A stretch of 64,000 nt of DNA from Stanieria sp. NIES-3757 (GCA_002355455.1 AP017375.1:3472001-3536000), one strand, 5' to 3'; positions 52,653-61,840 are shown, counted from the first letter of the stretch. Notes: generated by a model from the sequence alone, not told the origin. Numbers and translations: made by a program.

Positions 52653-54326
52653 ATGGAAACTTATGACGTTATTATTGTTGGTGCTGGTCACAATGGGCTA
52701 GTGTGTGCAGCTTATTTACTTAAAGCAGGGTATAAAGTTTTATTGTTGGAAAAACGCTCCGTTCCTGGCGGTGCTGCCACTACAGAAGAAGCACTGCCCG
52801 AACAAGCTCCTGGATTTAAGTTTAATCTTTGTGCCATTGACCACGAATTTATTTTTTTCTCCCCAATTATTGAAGAATTACAATTAGCACGTTATGGATT
52901 AAAATATCTCAGTTGCGATCCTCATACTTTTTGTCCTCATCCTGATGGTAAATACTTTCTAGCCCATAAATCTTTAGAAAAAACCTGTGCTGCGATCGCT
53001 AGATATAGTACCAGAGATGCGGAAAAATATCGAGAGTTTGTTGAGTATTGGTCGCATTTAATGGGTGCGATCGCGCCTTGGTTTAATGCTCCACCCCAAT
53101 CTGTATTAGCTATTGCCCGAAATTATACTCAAAAGAATCTGCTTGATGCTCTGAAAATGGTAGGTTCAAAAAACAAGGCATTAAATTTTATTCGCACGAT
53201 GATTACTTCTCCTGAAGACTTACTCAATCAATGGTTTGATACGGAGATTGTCAAAGCACCTTTAGCTAGACTTGCAGCAGAAATTGGTGCTGCACCTTCT
53301 CAAAAAGGTATTACCGCGGGTTTGATGATGTTGGCAATGCGTCATCATCCAGGTATGGCAAGACCTCAAGGTGGTACAGGTGCACTAACTCAAGCTTTGG
53401 TTAAGTTGGTTACTGCTTCAGGAGGGGTAATTTTAACCGAGCAAATGGTTAAAGAAGTTATAGTTGATGACAATCGTGCAGTGGGAGTTAAAGTTACAGG
53501 GGGCAAAGAATATAGTGCCACCAAAGGGGTAATTTCTAATATCGATGTGCAAAGATTATTTTTACAACTAATTGAACCAGGAGTAGTAGAAACAGAATTA
53601 AGAGAAAAAGTTCAACGTAATATTGTTAATAATAACGAAACTATTCTCAAAATTGACTGTGCTTTATCCGAACCTCCTCGCTTTGAAGCTTATGAGCATC
53701 AAGATGAATATTTGATTGGTACAATTTTAATCGCTGATTCTGTAGCTCATGTCGAACAAGCTCATTCTCTGGCAATGATGGGAGAAATTCCCGATCGCAA
53801 TCCTTCGATGTATTTAGATGTCCCTTCTGTACTCGATCCAACTTTAGCACCACCAGGTAAACATACTTTATGGATTGAATTTTTTGCTCCTTATCAGATT
53901 GCAGGTAAAGACGGAACAGGGTTAAATGGTACTGGTTGGACAGATGAACTAAAAAATCAAGTAGCCGATCGCGTCATGGATAAATTAGCTGAGTATGCTC
54001 CTAATCTTAAATCTTCTGTAATTGCTCGAAGGGTAGAAAGTCCCGCCGAATTAGGAGAAAGATTGGGTTCTTACAAGGGCAACTACTATCATTTAGATAT
54101 GACTTTAGATCAAATGATTTTTTTACGTCCTCTACCCGAAATAGCTAACTACACTACACCAATCAAAAATTTATATCTGACTGGTGCAGGTACTCATCCA
54201 GGTGGTTCGATCTCTGGTATGCCTGGTAGAAACTGCGCCCGAGTCTTTTTACAGCAACAATCACCATTTGCTAAAGCGCAGCAATCAATTCAGTCAGTTT
54301 TTAATTCTGTTTTCGCTCAAGAATAA
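52653..54326 (+). CDS. crtO: Beta-carotene ketolase, CrtO type
   Basis: A 557-residue FAD flavoprotein of the phytoene-desaturase-like superfamily. The N-terminal dinucleotide fold VIIVGAGHNGLVCAAYLLKAG leads to KRSVPGGAATTEEALPE. The body follows CrtO of Synechocystis (slr0088) closely from memory: NLCAIDHEFIF, PHTFCPHPDGK, ARPQGGTGALTQALVKLV, VISNIDVQRLFLQLIEPG, and the end YLTGAGTHPGGSISGMPGRNCARVF. It adds keto groups to beta-carotene, giving echinenone, the pigment of the orange carotenoid protein. A terminator follows at 54375. No neighbour is in the same pathway. Confidence 0.92.
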   Translation: METYDVIIVGAGHNGLVCAAYLLKAGYKVLLLEKRSVPGGAATTEEALPEQAPGFKFNLCAIDHEFIFFSPIIEELQLARYGLKYLSCDPHTFCPHPDGKYFLAHKSLEKTCAAIARYSTRDAEKYREFVEYWSHLMGAIAPWFNAPPQSVLAIARNYTQKNLLDALKMVGSKNKALNFIRTMITSPEDLLNQWFDTEIVKAPLARLAAEIGAAPSQKGITAGLMMLAMRHHPGMARPQGGTGALTQALVKLVTASGGVILTEQMVKEVIVDDNRAVGVKVTGGKEYSATKGVISNIDVQRLFLQLIEPGVVETELREKVQRNIVNNNETILKIDCALSEPPRFEAYEHQDEYLIGTILIADSVAHVEQAHSLAMMGEIPDRNPSMYLDVPSVLDPTLAPPGKHTLWIEFFAPYQIAGKDGTGLNGTGWTDELKNQVADRVMDKLAEYAPNLKSSVIARRVESPAELGERLGSYKGNYYHLDMTLDQMIFLRPLPEIANYTTPIKNLYLTGAGTHPGGSISGMPGRNCARVFLQQQSPFAKAQQSIQSVFNSVFAQE

Positions 54327-54374
54327 AGATCGGCTTTTCTTTTAAAAAGATACCTTTGTCATAATTAGCTAATC

Positions 54375-54400
54375 CTCGTCCATTTTGGACGAGTGTTTTT
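54375..54400 (+). terminator. Rho-independent terminator of crtO
   Basis: Perfect 7-bp stem CTCGTCC-ATTTT-GGACGAG (54375-54393) followed by TGTTTTT. It lies 49 bases after the crtO stop codon on the same strand. Confidence 0.8.
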
Positions 54401-54541
54401 GTCTTATTTGCTGCAACTCGGAGCGATCTTTATTACTTTTTTTACATTTAAAAATGTTTTATTTTTAAATTTGATCATTTGGTTGCTAGATTCGGGAATT
54501 ATAAATTTTGAGAGTCTATTCAACCTGGGAAAACCATCATA

Positions 54542-54820
54542 ATGATCGAGCAGCAACAACTGTGTCATGTCCTAGTAACTCAATATCCTCAATCAAAAAG
54601 ACCTTTGTTACTCGCAGGAAACACTGATTCTTTAGGTAAAGCTAACAATTCAATTTTGAAAGATGACTCTACTAGTTTTAATCAGAATTTTCAACAATTA
54701 GAATATTCGTGCAATTTTAATTATAAAGAAAAACAAACTTATATAGTTAGTTATCTTCTTGAAGCTATAAAAAAAAGCGATTTTTTGAGTAAACTAGGTC
54801 GCACCTATTCTGGTAGCTAG
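54542..54820 (+). CDS. Small hypothetical protein
   Basis: A 92-codon frame starting MIEQQQLCHVLVTQYPQSKR and ending FLSKLGRTYSGS. It is polar, Asn/Ser/Lys-rich in the middle, with one amphipathic helix near the end (SYLLEAIKKSDFLSKLG). No clear ribosome site is visible (the context reads AACCATCATA before ATG). It precedes the FHA-EAL gene by 157 bases on the same strand. I do not recognise the family; it may be a lineage-specific gene or a chance frame. Confidence 0.35.
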   Translation: MIEQQQLCHVLVTQYPQSKRPLLLAGNTDSLGKANNSILKDDSTSFNQNFQQLEYSCNFNYKEKQTYIVSYLLEAIKKSDFLSKLGRTYSGS

Positions 54821-54977
54821 TCAAAACTTTATAAAAAAGCCTTGTAGATTAAAGATTTAGCAAATCTAAACTCAATTAAAATGGCTCAACATTTTTTTGC
54901 TTAATCTTATTAATAAAATAGTAAAAAACCTTTGATATGTATATAACTATCTTTTAATTTCTAATTTAAATATTGCA

Positions 54978-57443
54978 ATGACTATTTTAGATGCCTCAGT
55001 AAATTTAATGAATAACTCTCAACAAATTTATCATGTCTTAATTTTAGAAGATGGTGACTTTAAAAAAAAGATAATTTTGAAAGAACCAACCTATTCTGTT
55101 GGCCGTCATTCTAGTAATGATATTATTTTGCTATCTCCAAAAACATCTCGTAATCATGCAACTTTATTACGAAGAACAGATGTTAAGACTAATAATTTTT
55201 CCTATTGGATTTTAGATGGTGACCTACAAGGAAATCGTAGTCGCAATGGGATTTCTGTTAATGGTAAAAAATGTTTAGTTTATGAATTAAAAGATGGTGA
55301 CGTTATCAACTTTGGTAACGAAGAAAAAGCAAAATATCAAATTTTATCTGAACAGATTTCTGTACTTGATGAGATTAAAGAAAATAATTATAAACCTCAT
55401 CGCTCATCGATTGACAAAAAAACTGTTATTAACAAAGATACAGTAATTAATTTTTCGGACAATCAAGCAAGTAATAATAATCATTCTTTAGAATTAGTTA
55501 GATTAGCATCTTTTGCCGAATTAAATCCTCATCCAGTCATTGAAATCGATCTTCAAGGTAATATTGCTTATCTTAATTCTTCGGCAATTATCGCTCTAAA
55601 AAATATTCAACAAAAAAGAACTAATCATCCATTAGTTGCTGACTTGATTGCTCATTTTAATCAAGAAAATAGTAAAATTTTGGTAAGAGAAGTCGAAATA
55701 GATGGGAAAATTTTTCTACAAAATGCTCACTATTTACCAGAAAATGAAATTATTAGAAGCTATTTAACTGATATTACGGATAAAAAACAATTAGCAAGTA
55801 GCTTAAACGAACAAAAAAATATTTATCAAGCTTTATCTAAGCAAATTAATGAAGGGATTGTTTTTATTGAGGAAACGAGCAACAAGATTCTTGAAGTTAA
55901 CGATTATCTTTGTGACTTGTTAGGTTATTCAATTGAAGATATTTTAAAATTAAATCTCAAAGATATTCAAGAAGAAAATCATCTTTTGGCTGATTTAGAA
56001 CAAAATTTCCGCGAAAAAAATAGTTTAACTGGTGAATATAATTTACGACATCGTGATGGTTCATTAGTTGCTGCGAAAATTAAAGTTAATTCGATCAAAA
56101 CTTCCCAAGGCAATAAATATCTTTTAACTATTAATACTTTAACAGAAGAAATCGCACTATTTCTACAAGACCAAATTACTGGTTTGCCAGATCAAACTAT
56201 TTTCAAAAAACAATTAGCTACCGCGATCGCTAATGCTAAAAGAAATCAAAAATTAGTTGCTGTCATTTCACTAAATCTTCAGCGTTTTGCTGAAATTAAC
56301 CAAACGTTAGGTGAAGAATTGGGAAATATTTTACTAGCTAATTTTGCAGAAAGATTAAAAACTTGTTTGCGAATAGGAGATACAGTTTCTTATTGGGGAG
56401 AAGATAAATTTGGTATTTTAATGCCTCAAATTAGTGGGGTAGAAGAAGCTGCTAAAATTAGTCAAAGAATCATTGAATTATTAGAAAAATCTTTTAAAAT
56501 TCGTAATTATAAATTCAGTGTTAAATGTAATATTGGCATTGCTATTTATCCTCAAGATGGTGAGGAAGTTAATGTATTACTTAAAAATGCCAATCAAGCT
56601 CTATATCGGACACAAGAACAAGCGAATAATTATAAATATCAGTTTTATAGTTATAGTATGAATTCTCAAGCTTCAGTGCAATTAAGATTAGAAGCTTTAT
56701 TACATCATGCTTTAGAGAAGAATGAATTTATACTTTATTATCAACCTCAAATTAATGTTAATAATGGTAATATTCAAGGCGTAGAAGCTCTTCTGCGTTG
56801 GCAACATCCAGAATTGGGCTTAGTTTCTCCAGCAAGCTTTATTAAAATAGCAGAACAAACTGGATTAATTCTTCCCATCGGTGAATGGGTTTTAAGAACT
56901 GCTTGTACTCAAAATAAAACTTGGCAATCTTTAGGAATTCCTCCTTTGCGAGTATCAGTAAATTTATCTACTTTACAATTTCAGCAACCTAATTTACCAG
57001 GAATGATTGCTCAAATTTTACATGAAACTGGCTTAGAACCTAATTTATTAGAGTTAGAAATTGCTGCGGTTACTCTGATGCAAAATGTTGAATATTCTCA
57101 GAAAATTTTACAACAATTAAATGCTTTGGGAGTGCATATATCTATCGATGATTTTGCCAGCGGTTTTTCTTCTTTAGAGCATTTGAAAAAATTTCCGTTT
57201 CACACTTTGAAAATTGACCAATCTTTTGTTCATGATTTAAAGAACGATCCTAAAGATTTAGCTATTATTTCTGCTTTAGTTTCTTTAGGCAGAGGTTTTA
57301 ATCTAAGGGTGGTAGCCGAAGGAGTAGAAACTCAACAACAAATTGATTTACTACGCAGTTTAGAATGCGAACAAATGCAAGGTTTTTGGTTTAGTCGTCC
57401 CTTAACAGCAGAAGATGCAAGTAAATGGCTACCTGTCGATTAA
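54978..57443 (+). CDS. FHA-PAS-GGDEF-EAL signalling protein
   Basis: An 821-residue protein. FHA phosphopeptide domain (about 18-120; YSVGRHSSNDIILLSPKTSRNHATL). PAS-like domains follow, the clearer at about 285-390 (NEGIVFIEETSNKILEVNDYLCDLLGYS). The GGDEF domain (about 400-555) has the signature site WGEDKF in place of GGDEF, so cyclase activity is unlikely. The EAL domain (about 570-815) keeps GVEALLRWQHP, VSVNLS, IDDFASGFSSL, LKIDQSFV, and VVAEGVET, but the ELTES region reads LELEIAAVT. So a c-di-GMP phosphodiesterase or sensor is likely. It converges with the DUF1611 gene (4-base overlap). FHA input is unusual and suggests control by Ser/Thr kinases. Confidence 0.87.
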   Translation: MTILDASVNLMNNSQQIYHVLILEDGDFKKKIILKEPTYSVGRHSSNDIILLSPKTSRNHATLLRRTDVKTNNFSYWILDGDLQGNRSRNGISVNGKKCLVYELKDGDVINFGNEEKAKYQILSEQISVLDEIKENNYKPHRSSIDKKTVINKDTVINFSDNQASNNNHSLELVRLASFAELNPHPVIEIDLQGNIAYLNSSAIIALKNIQQKRTNHPLVADLIAHFNQENSKILVREVEIDGKIFLQNAHYLPENEIIRSYLTDITDKKQLASSLNEQKNIYQALSKQINEGIVFIEETSNKILEVNDYLCDLLGYSIEDILKLNLKDIQEENHLLADLEQNFREKNSLTGEYNLRHRDGSLVAAKIKVNSIKTSQGNKYLLTINTLTEEIALFLQDQITGLPDQTIFKKQLATAIANAKRNQKLVAVISLNLQRFAEINQTLGEELGNILLANFAERLKTCLRIGDTVSYWGEDKFGILMPQISGVEEAAKISQRIIELLEKSFKIRNYKFSVKCNIGIAIYPQDGEEVNVLLKNANQALYRTQEQANNYKYQFYSYSMNSQASVQLRLEALLHHALEKNEFILYYQPQINVNNGNIQGVEALLRWQHPELGLVSPASFIKIAEQTGLILPIGEWVLRTACTQNKTWQSLGIPPLRVSVNLSTLQFQQPNLPGMIAQILHETGLEPNLLELEIAAVTLMQNVEYSQKILQQLNALGVHISIDDFASGFSSLEHLKKFPFHTLKIDQSFVHDLKNDPKDLAIISALVSLGRGFNLRVVAEGVETQQQIDLLRSLECEQMQGFWFSRPLTAEDASKWLPVD

Positions 57444-58474
57444 CTAAAAAAGCAAGCATTTAATAAAATATCAGCACCAAAACGGACTGCATCAGTACAA
57501 GGAAGTCTAGTTAGTGTTTCAGTTGCTTGAATTTCTTGTTGTGCTGTTTCGAGATCGAGATGAAATGTATTAAGGGCGATCGCTTTAACTTTAATTTTGC
57601 CAAAAGTCCCTGCTGCACTTGCTACACTTTCATAAAGTTCGATTACTTCGGGTAAAGATGGAATAGGAATATCTGGAAAATCCCGAATGTGTTTTTGTCC
57701 AGCACGATGAACTAAAATTAAGCCTGTTGGTTGACTACCCCGCAGCAATGGTAAAGTAGCGGTAGAGCCTGGATGAAGCAAAGAACCTTGTCCTTCAACA
57801 ATTAATAAATCGCATTCTTGTCCCAATTTAATTACTGTTTGTTCAACTGCACCCGCAGCAAAATCGACTCGGATCGCATCTAAAGGTATTCCTTGTCCCG
57901 CAATCATTAAGCCACCTTGTCCAGTTGCCATAAATTCGGCTTTAATTCCGTGACGTTGAGCAGTACGATGTAATTCTAGACTGGTAGACATTTTACCCAC
58001 TGCCATATCTGTACCTACCGTGAGAATTCGTTCACAAGCAAGATGGCGTGCTTTAGCTGTACCAATTGATAATCCTGGTGGTTCCTTACGAATATCCCAA
58101 ATCCATTGTTGTGGTTGCAAATGAGGAAACTGGGGTGCAAAAGGAGTATGTAAACCATTAACTAAAGATAATCCTGCTGCGATCGCATTTTTTATTTCTA
58201 CTTGCCAACTAGGAGGTAATTGTCCGCCTGAAGGTGCAATGCCAATTAGTAAAACATCAGGATCATAAGTTAAAGCTTGATCGATATTGGCTACAATCGC
58301 AACCTCTTTAGCAATACCAGTTAACTCAACCAAAGATTCTCCTGCGGATTGAGCATCAATAATCACCACCACCTGAGCTTGACTATAACGTACAAAAGCT
58401 AATCCTGTTTTGCCATGACTACCTTTAATTCCTTCATGAAGCAAAATAGCTATTCGTTTAGCTGTTAGATCCAC
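57440..58474 (-). CDS. DUF1611 P-loop protein, DgcN-like
   Basis: A 344-residue protein of the DUF1611 family. The N-terminal Rossmann-like region (KRIAILLHEGIKGSHGKTGLAFVRY) is followed by a P-loop-containing domain with VGTDMAVGKMSTSLEL and a Walker-B-like LLIVEGQGSLLHPG. Family member DgcN was described as an N-acetyltransferase of D-glutamate working with the epimerase DgcA. Here the gene overlaps the dipeptide-epimerase-like gene upstream by 17 bases, the same pairing. A role in handling D-amino acids or muropeptides is therefore likely, though the exact substrate is inferred. It converges with the FHA-EAL gene. Confidence 0.75.
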   Translation of the reverse strand: MDLTAKRIAILLHEGIKGSHGKTGLAFVRYSQAQVVVIIDAQSAGESLVELTGIAKEVAIVANIDQALTYDPDVLLIGIAPSGGQLPPSWQVEIKNAIAAGLSLVNGLHTPFAPQFPHLQPQQWIWDIRKEPPGLSIGTAKARHLACERILTVGTDMAVGKMSTSLELHRTAQRHGIKAEFMATGQGGLMIAGQGIPLDAIRVDFAAGAVEQTVIKLGQECDLLIVEGQGSLLHPGSTATLPLLRGSQPTGLILVHRAGQKHIRDFPDIPIPSLPEVIELYESVASAAGTFGKIKVKAIALNTFHLDLETAQQEIQATETLTRLPCTDAVRFGADILLNACFFS

Positions 58475-59525
58475 AATATTTAACTCCTAATCCTGGCAGA
58501 TGATTGGGTAGCAAACGCCCTTCAGTCACAGTCGCACCCCGAAAAGGATCGTCAATCAAATTTAAATGACTGTCCAAATCTAAATAATCCGCTAAAGGTG
58601 CCAAATGAGACATAGCAGTGTTAGCTAAACTACTATCAGAATAGCAACCAAACATCACTTTTAAATTACACGCTTTAGCCAAATGAATTGCTCGCATTGC
58701 TTCAGCTAAACCACCCGTTTTCATAATTTTGAGATTAACACCAGCAACAGAGTGAGCAAGTTGAGGAATATCACAACTGGTAAAACAACTTTCATCAACA
58801 AAGATAGGTAAAGGAGATGATTGAGAGAGAGTAGATAATTGCGCTTCTTCTCCTACTGGTAAAGGTTGTTCGATATACTCCACTCCTTGAGTTGCCAACC
58901 ACTGACACATAGTAATTGCATCAGTTAAACACCAGCCTCCATTAGCATCAACAGTTAACTTAGCAGTTGGGGCTATTTCTTTGACTGCTAAGAGCATAGC
59001 TCGATCCGCCTCAATTCCAGCAGGATTACCCAGTTTTACTTTTAAAACTTGAAAATCAACGACTTCTTGCCAAGCCTTAACTCTTTGTTGGGCTGCTGCT
59101 GGAGAACTAATACCCACAGTAACAGAAATGGGTACAATGCGATCGCGATTTAAACCCCACAATTGCCAGAGAGGTAAACCAACTTTTTTGCCCAACCAGT
59201 CATGCAATGCCATATCAATCGCAGCTTTGAGACTCGAAGATAATTTTGCGCGATCGCAAAAGCTTTCTATCTCTTGTCGTTGCCAAGGACTAAATTGTTG
59301 CAGTTGTGGAATAACTGACTCTGATTCTGTCACTAGTTGCGCCGTTGTAGTTTTTTCTCCCTGACGAATCGCAAAAGGAGAAGCTTCTCCCCATCCTTCA
59401 ATCCCATCTGCTTTGAGTTTGAGCCAAATATTAGTAGTTTCGGAGGTAGTACCGCGACTAATTTGTAAAGAATATTTTTTGTGAACAGTAAACGTTTGAA
59501 CTGTTACATCCATATTTTGAAACAA
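58458..59525 (-). CDS. Dipeptide epimerase / enolase-superfamily protein (DgcA/YcjG-like)
   Basis: A 355-residue MR/MLE enolase-superfamily enzyme. The capping domain opens with VTVQTFTVHKKYSLQISRGTTSE. The barrel has the catalytic lysine pattern VLKVKLG (KxK at about 164-166), then metal ligands in LTVDANGGW, YIEQPLP, FVDESCF, and a second lysine in GVNLKIMKTGG. This is the L-Ala-D/L-Glu epimerase subgroup, acting in murein peptide recycling or, with DgcN, on N-acetyl-glutamate. Its stop overlaps the DUF1611 start by 17 bases, showing translational coupling. Confidence 0.87.
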   Translation of the reverse strand: MFQNMDVTVQTFTVHKKYSLQISRGTTSETTNIWLKLKADGIEGWGEASPFAIRQGEKTTTAQLVTESESVIPQLQQFSPWQRQEIESFCDRAKLSSSLKAAIDMALHDWLGKKVGLPLWQLWGLNRDRIVPISVTVGISSPAAAQQRVKAWQEVVDFQVLKVKLGNPAGIEADRAMLLAVKEIAPTAKLTVDANGGWCLTDAITMCQWLATQGVEYIEQPLPVGEEAQLSTLSQSSPLPIFVDESCFTSCDIPQLAHSVAGVNLKIMKTGGLAEAMRAIHLAKACNLKVMFGCYSDSSLANTAMSHLAPLADYLDLDSHLNLIDDPFRGATVTEGRLLPNHLPGLGVKYCGSNS

Positions 59526-59649
59526 TTATAATTTTAGACTTAATTATCAATATTATTAGTAAAAATTGAGCGCGATTAAAACTATTTTTAAACTTTTCTT
59601 AGCCCAGTCTTTATTAAAATGACTCACAATAAATTCAGGCATCATTTAA

Positions 59650-59723
59650 GTCAGTAGCCCTCACACCTGCTAGATTGTATTGAGGTACTACGTTCCGAGT
59701 CAGGATTTAAACCTGACTTTTTT
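59650..59723 (+). ncRNA. Candidate structured small RNA or attenuator leader
   Basis: Two hairpins in series. The first: GTAG-C-CCTCA (59654-59663) pairs with TGAGG-TA-CTAC (59681-59691), 9 bp with a bulge. The second is a terminator: AGTCAGG-ATTTAAA-CCTGACT (59698-59718) with a six-T run. It lies in the 244-base gap between divergent dgcA-like and NUDIX genes, ending 46 bases before the NUDIX start. So it is either a stand-alone sRNA or an attenuator. The loop CCCTCACACC recalls the Yfr1 core ACUCCUCACAC but does not match it. Confidence 0.4.
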
Positions 59724-59769
59724 GTAGAGCAATATTTTTTCTGATCAAAAGGCAGGATGTTAAATTTAA

Positions 59770-60339
59770 ATGACTAAAATTCAGCCATGGAAAACAATTA
59801 ATTCTCACTTCGTAATTAATAATCAATGGTGTAAAGTTAGACAAGACAAAATTCAATTACCCAACGGCAAAATCATTAATGATTATTTTGTTAATGTTCG
59901 ACCAGACATCGCGCTAATTTTACCCATTACACCTGAGCAAGAAATAGTTTTTGTCCGTCAATATCGTCATGGAGTTCAAGAAATTTTATTAGAACTTCCT
60001 GCTGGAACTTTCGATCCTCAACAAGAAGATAGTTTAAACGCAGCCAAGCGAGAATTAGCAGAAGAAACAGGATACACAGCAACCAAATTTACTCAGATTG
60101 CTACTTTATATGACAACCCAGTTAAAGATAGTAACAAAATTCATTTATTTATTGCCGAAGATGCTATTTATTCTGGTCAACAAAAATTAGATGAGACGGA
60201 AGAAATTGAAGTAGTAATTATTCCTATTACCACGATCAAAGAAAAAATTAATCAAGGAGAAATTTGTGTTTGTGGTAGTGTAACAGCAATTTTGCTGGGT
60301 CTAGATTTTCTAACAAGAATAGCTCAACTAAAAATTTAA
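59770..60339 (+). CDS. NUDIX hydrolase (ADP-ribose pyrophosphatase type)
   Basis: A 189-residue NUDIX protein. The Nudix box is GTFDPQQEDSLNAAKRELAEETGY, with RELAEETGY giving the Mg-binding glutamates. The preceding FVRQYRHGVQEILLELPAG and the dimer-type N-terminal strands match ADP-ribose pyrophosphatase rather than MutT. It would split ADP-ribose to AMP and ribose-5-phosphate, a housecleaning step linked to NAD turnover; this complements CinA in the same window. A small structured RNA or attenuator lies just upstream. Confidence 0.87.
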   Translation: MTKIQPWKTINSHFVINNQWCKVRQDKIQLPNGKIINDYFVNVRPDIALILPITPEQEIVFVRQYRHGVQEILLELPAGTFDPQQEDSLNAAKRELAEETGYTATKFTQIATLYDNPVKDSNKIHLFIAEDAIYSGQQKLDETEEIEVVIIPITTIKEKINQGEICVCGSVTAILLGLDFLTRIAQLKI

Positions 60340-60430
60340 AATTTGATGACAATTAGCCAAAATTATGTAACTATTAATACAATAAGTCTCAAAAAAAATT
60401 GCTAGTTTACCAAGGTAACAATCCAAATAT

Positions 60431-60568
60431 GGCTTCTAGGGTTCCGACTCAAGTATTTAACAATTATCGAGTGACTGGTCCAAGAGAAGCAGGCTACATT
60501 AGAAATTCTAAGTTTTGCTTAATTATTAATAACTTGGTAGCCACACGGCGGGATAAAAGCCCGGGAGG
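60431..60568 (+). promoter_or_regulatory. Guanidine-I (ykkC) riboswitch aptamer
   Basis: Conserved ykkC blocks are present in order: CTAGGGTTCCG (60436-60446), ACTGGTCCAAGAGA (60474-60487), a variable stem GGCTAC (60492-60497) / GTAGCC (60538-60543), then ACACGGCGGGATAAAAGCCCGGGAGG ending the aptamer. This is the guanidinium-binding class I riboswitch (known family). It lies upstream of a GdmH-type gene, exactly the expected regulon. The last aptamer strand CCCGGGAGG is shared with the terminator, giving a simple ON switch: guanidine binding keeps this strand in the aptamer and lets transcription continue. Confidence 0.95.
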
Positions 60569-60610
60569 AACTGACACAGATTGATTGTCTGTCAGCCTCT
60601 TGGGTTTTTT
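60560..60610 (+). terminator. Riboswitch-controlled terminator
   Basis: CCCGGGAGG (60560-60568) pairs over nine positions (two G-U) with CCTCTTGGG (60595-60603), enclosing an inner stem CTGACA/TGTCAG. A run of six or seven T follows (60604-60610). Its 5' arm is the 3' strand of the guanidine aptamer, so aptamer and terminator compete. The gdmH ATG is 34 bases beyond. Confidence 0.9.
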
Positions 60611-60644
60611 GCATGGCAACAAAAATTTAGCTAGGAGAAGTTTC

Positions 60645-61838
60645 ATGACCGAATTACCATTTCAACCTCCCAATGCCGATCGCAATGGATCTGATAGTGA
60701 AGCTCAACGCGCCTTAGACAAAGAAAGACAATTACCCCTAACAGGATGGCAACAAGAGGTAGATCAGGGTTTAAAGTATGGTTTAGAAGCAGCAGACAGT
60801 ATACGCGATCGCACTATTCCAACTTTTTCTCGTGGTGAATTACCCCACTATGCAGGGATTAATACTTTCTTAAAAGCACCTTATCTAGAAGATGTTAGGC
60901 AAGTTGGCAACTATGATGTTGCGATCGTTGGTGTTCCTCATGATTCGGGTACTACCTATCGTCCTGGAACCAGGTTTGGTCCTCAAGGAATTCGTCGTAT
61001 CTCTGCCTTATATACTCCCTATAACTTTGAATTAGGGGTTGATTTACGCGAACAAATTACCTTATGTGATGTCGGGGATATTTTTACCATTCCTGCTAAT
61101 AATGAAAAATCTTTCGATCAAATTTCCAAAGGAGTTGCCCACGTCTTTGGTTCTGGTGCTTTTCCGATTCTTTTAGGAGGAGATCATTCGATTGGTTTTC
61201 CCACAGTTCGAGGAATTTGTCGTCATTTAGGAGATAAAAAAGTTGGCATTATTCACTTTGACCGCCATGTAGACACTCAAGAAACCGATTTAGATGAAAG
61301 GATGCACACTTGTCCTTGGTTTCATGCCACTAATATCGCCAATGCCCCAGCCAAAAATTTAGTCCAATTAGGAATTGGTGGTTGGCAAGTACCCCGTCAA
61401 GGTGTCAAAGTTTGTCGCGAAAGAGCAACTAATATCCTTACTGTTACTGATATCACCGAAATGGGTTTAGATGCTGCTGCTGACTTTGCCTTAGAACGAG
61501 CTTTAGATGGTACTGATTGCGTTTGGATCAGTTTTGACATTGATTGTATCGATGCAGGTTTTGTTCCTGGTACTGGTTGGCCCGAACCTGGTGGGTTATT
61601 ACCCCGTGAAGCTCTTTATTTACTCAAGAAAATTGTCCAAAACGCGCCTGTTTGTGGTTTGGAAGTAGTAGAAGTTTCACCTCCTTACGATATCAGCGAT
61701 ATGACTGCGTTGATGGCAACTAGGGTTATTTGCGACACGATGGCGCATTTAGTAGTATCTGGACAGTTACCGAGAAAAGAAAAGCCAGCTTACATTCATC
61801 CCGAAGCCAAACTAGAAGCTGATGCTGCTTGGACTTAA
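60645..61838 (+). CDS. gdmH: Guanidine hydrolase (ureohydrolase family)
   Basis: A 397-residue ureohydrolase matching Sll1077-type guanidine hydrolase in length and sequence pattern. Metal ligands: GGDHSIGFPT, FDRHVDTQ, SFDIDCIDAGFVPGTGWPEPGG; the N-terminal ~60 residues (MTELPFQPPNADRNG) are the extra arm of this subgroup. GdmH uses nickel to split guanidine into ammonia and urea. Annotation as agmatinase would be wrong in this context: a guanidine riboswitch lies upstream and Ni-insertion genes downstream. The start ATG at 60645 has AGGAG at 60633-60637; an in-frame upstream start would overlap the terminator. Confidence 0.93.
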   Translation: MTELPFQPPNADRNGSDSEAQRALDKERQLPLTGWQQEVDQGLKYGLEAADSIRDRTIPTFSRGELPHYAGINTFLKAPYLEDVRQVGNYDVAIVGVPHDSGTTYRPGTRFGPQGIRRISALYTPYNFELGVDLREQITLCDVGDIFTIPANNEKSFDQISKGVAHVFGSGAFPILLGGDHSIGFPTVRGICRHLGDKKVGIIHFDRHVDTQETDLDERMHTCPWFHATNIANAPAKNLVQLGIGGWQVPRQGVKVCRERATNILTVTDITEMGLDAAADFALERALDGTDCVWISFDIDCIDAGFVPGTGWPEPGGLLPREALYLLKKIVQNAPVCGLEVVEVSPPYDISDMTALMATRVICDTMAHLVVSGQLPRKEKPAYIHPEAKLEADAAWT

Positions 61839-61840
61839 TT

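Noticed and set aside
59640-59723. Yfr1 identity for the small RNA candidate
   Set aside because: The conserved Yfr1 core ACUCCUCACAC is not matched, and the first hairpin pairs part of the motif that should be unpaired.
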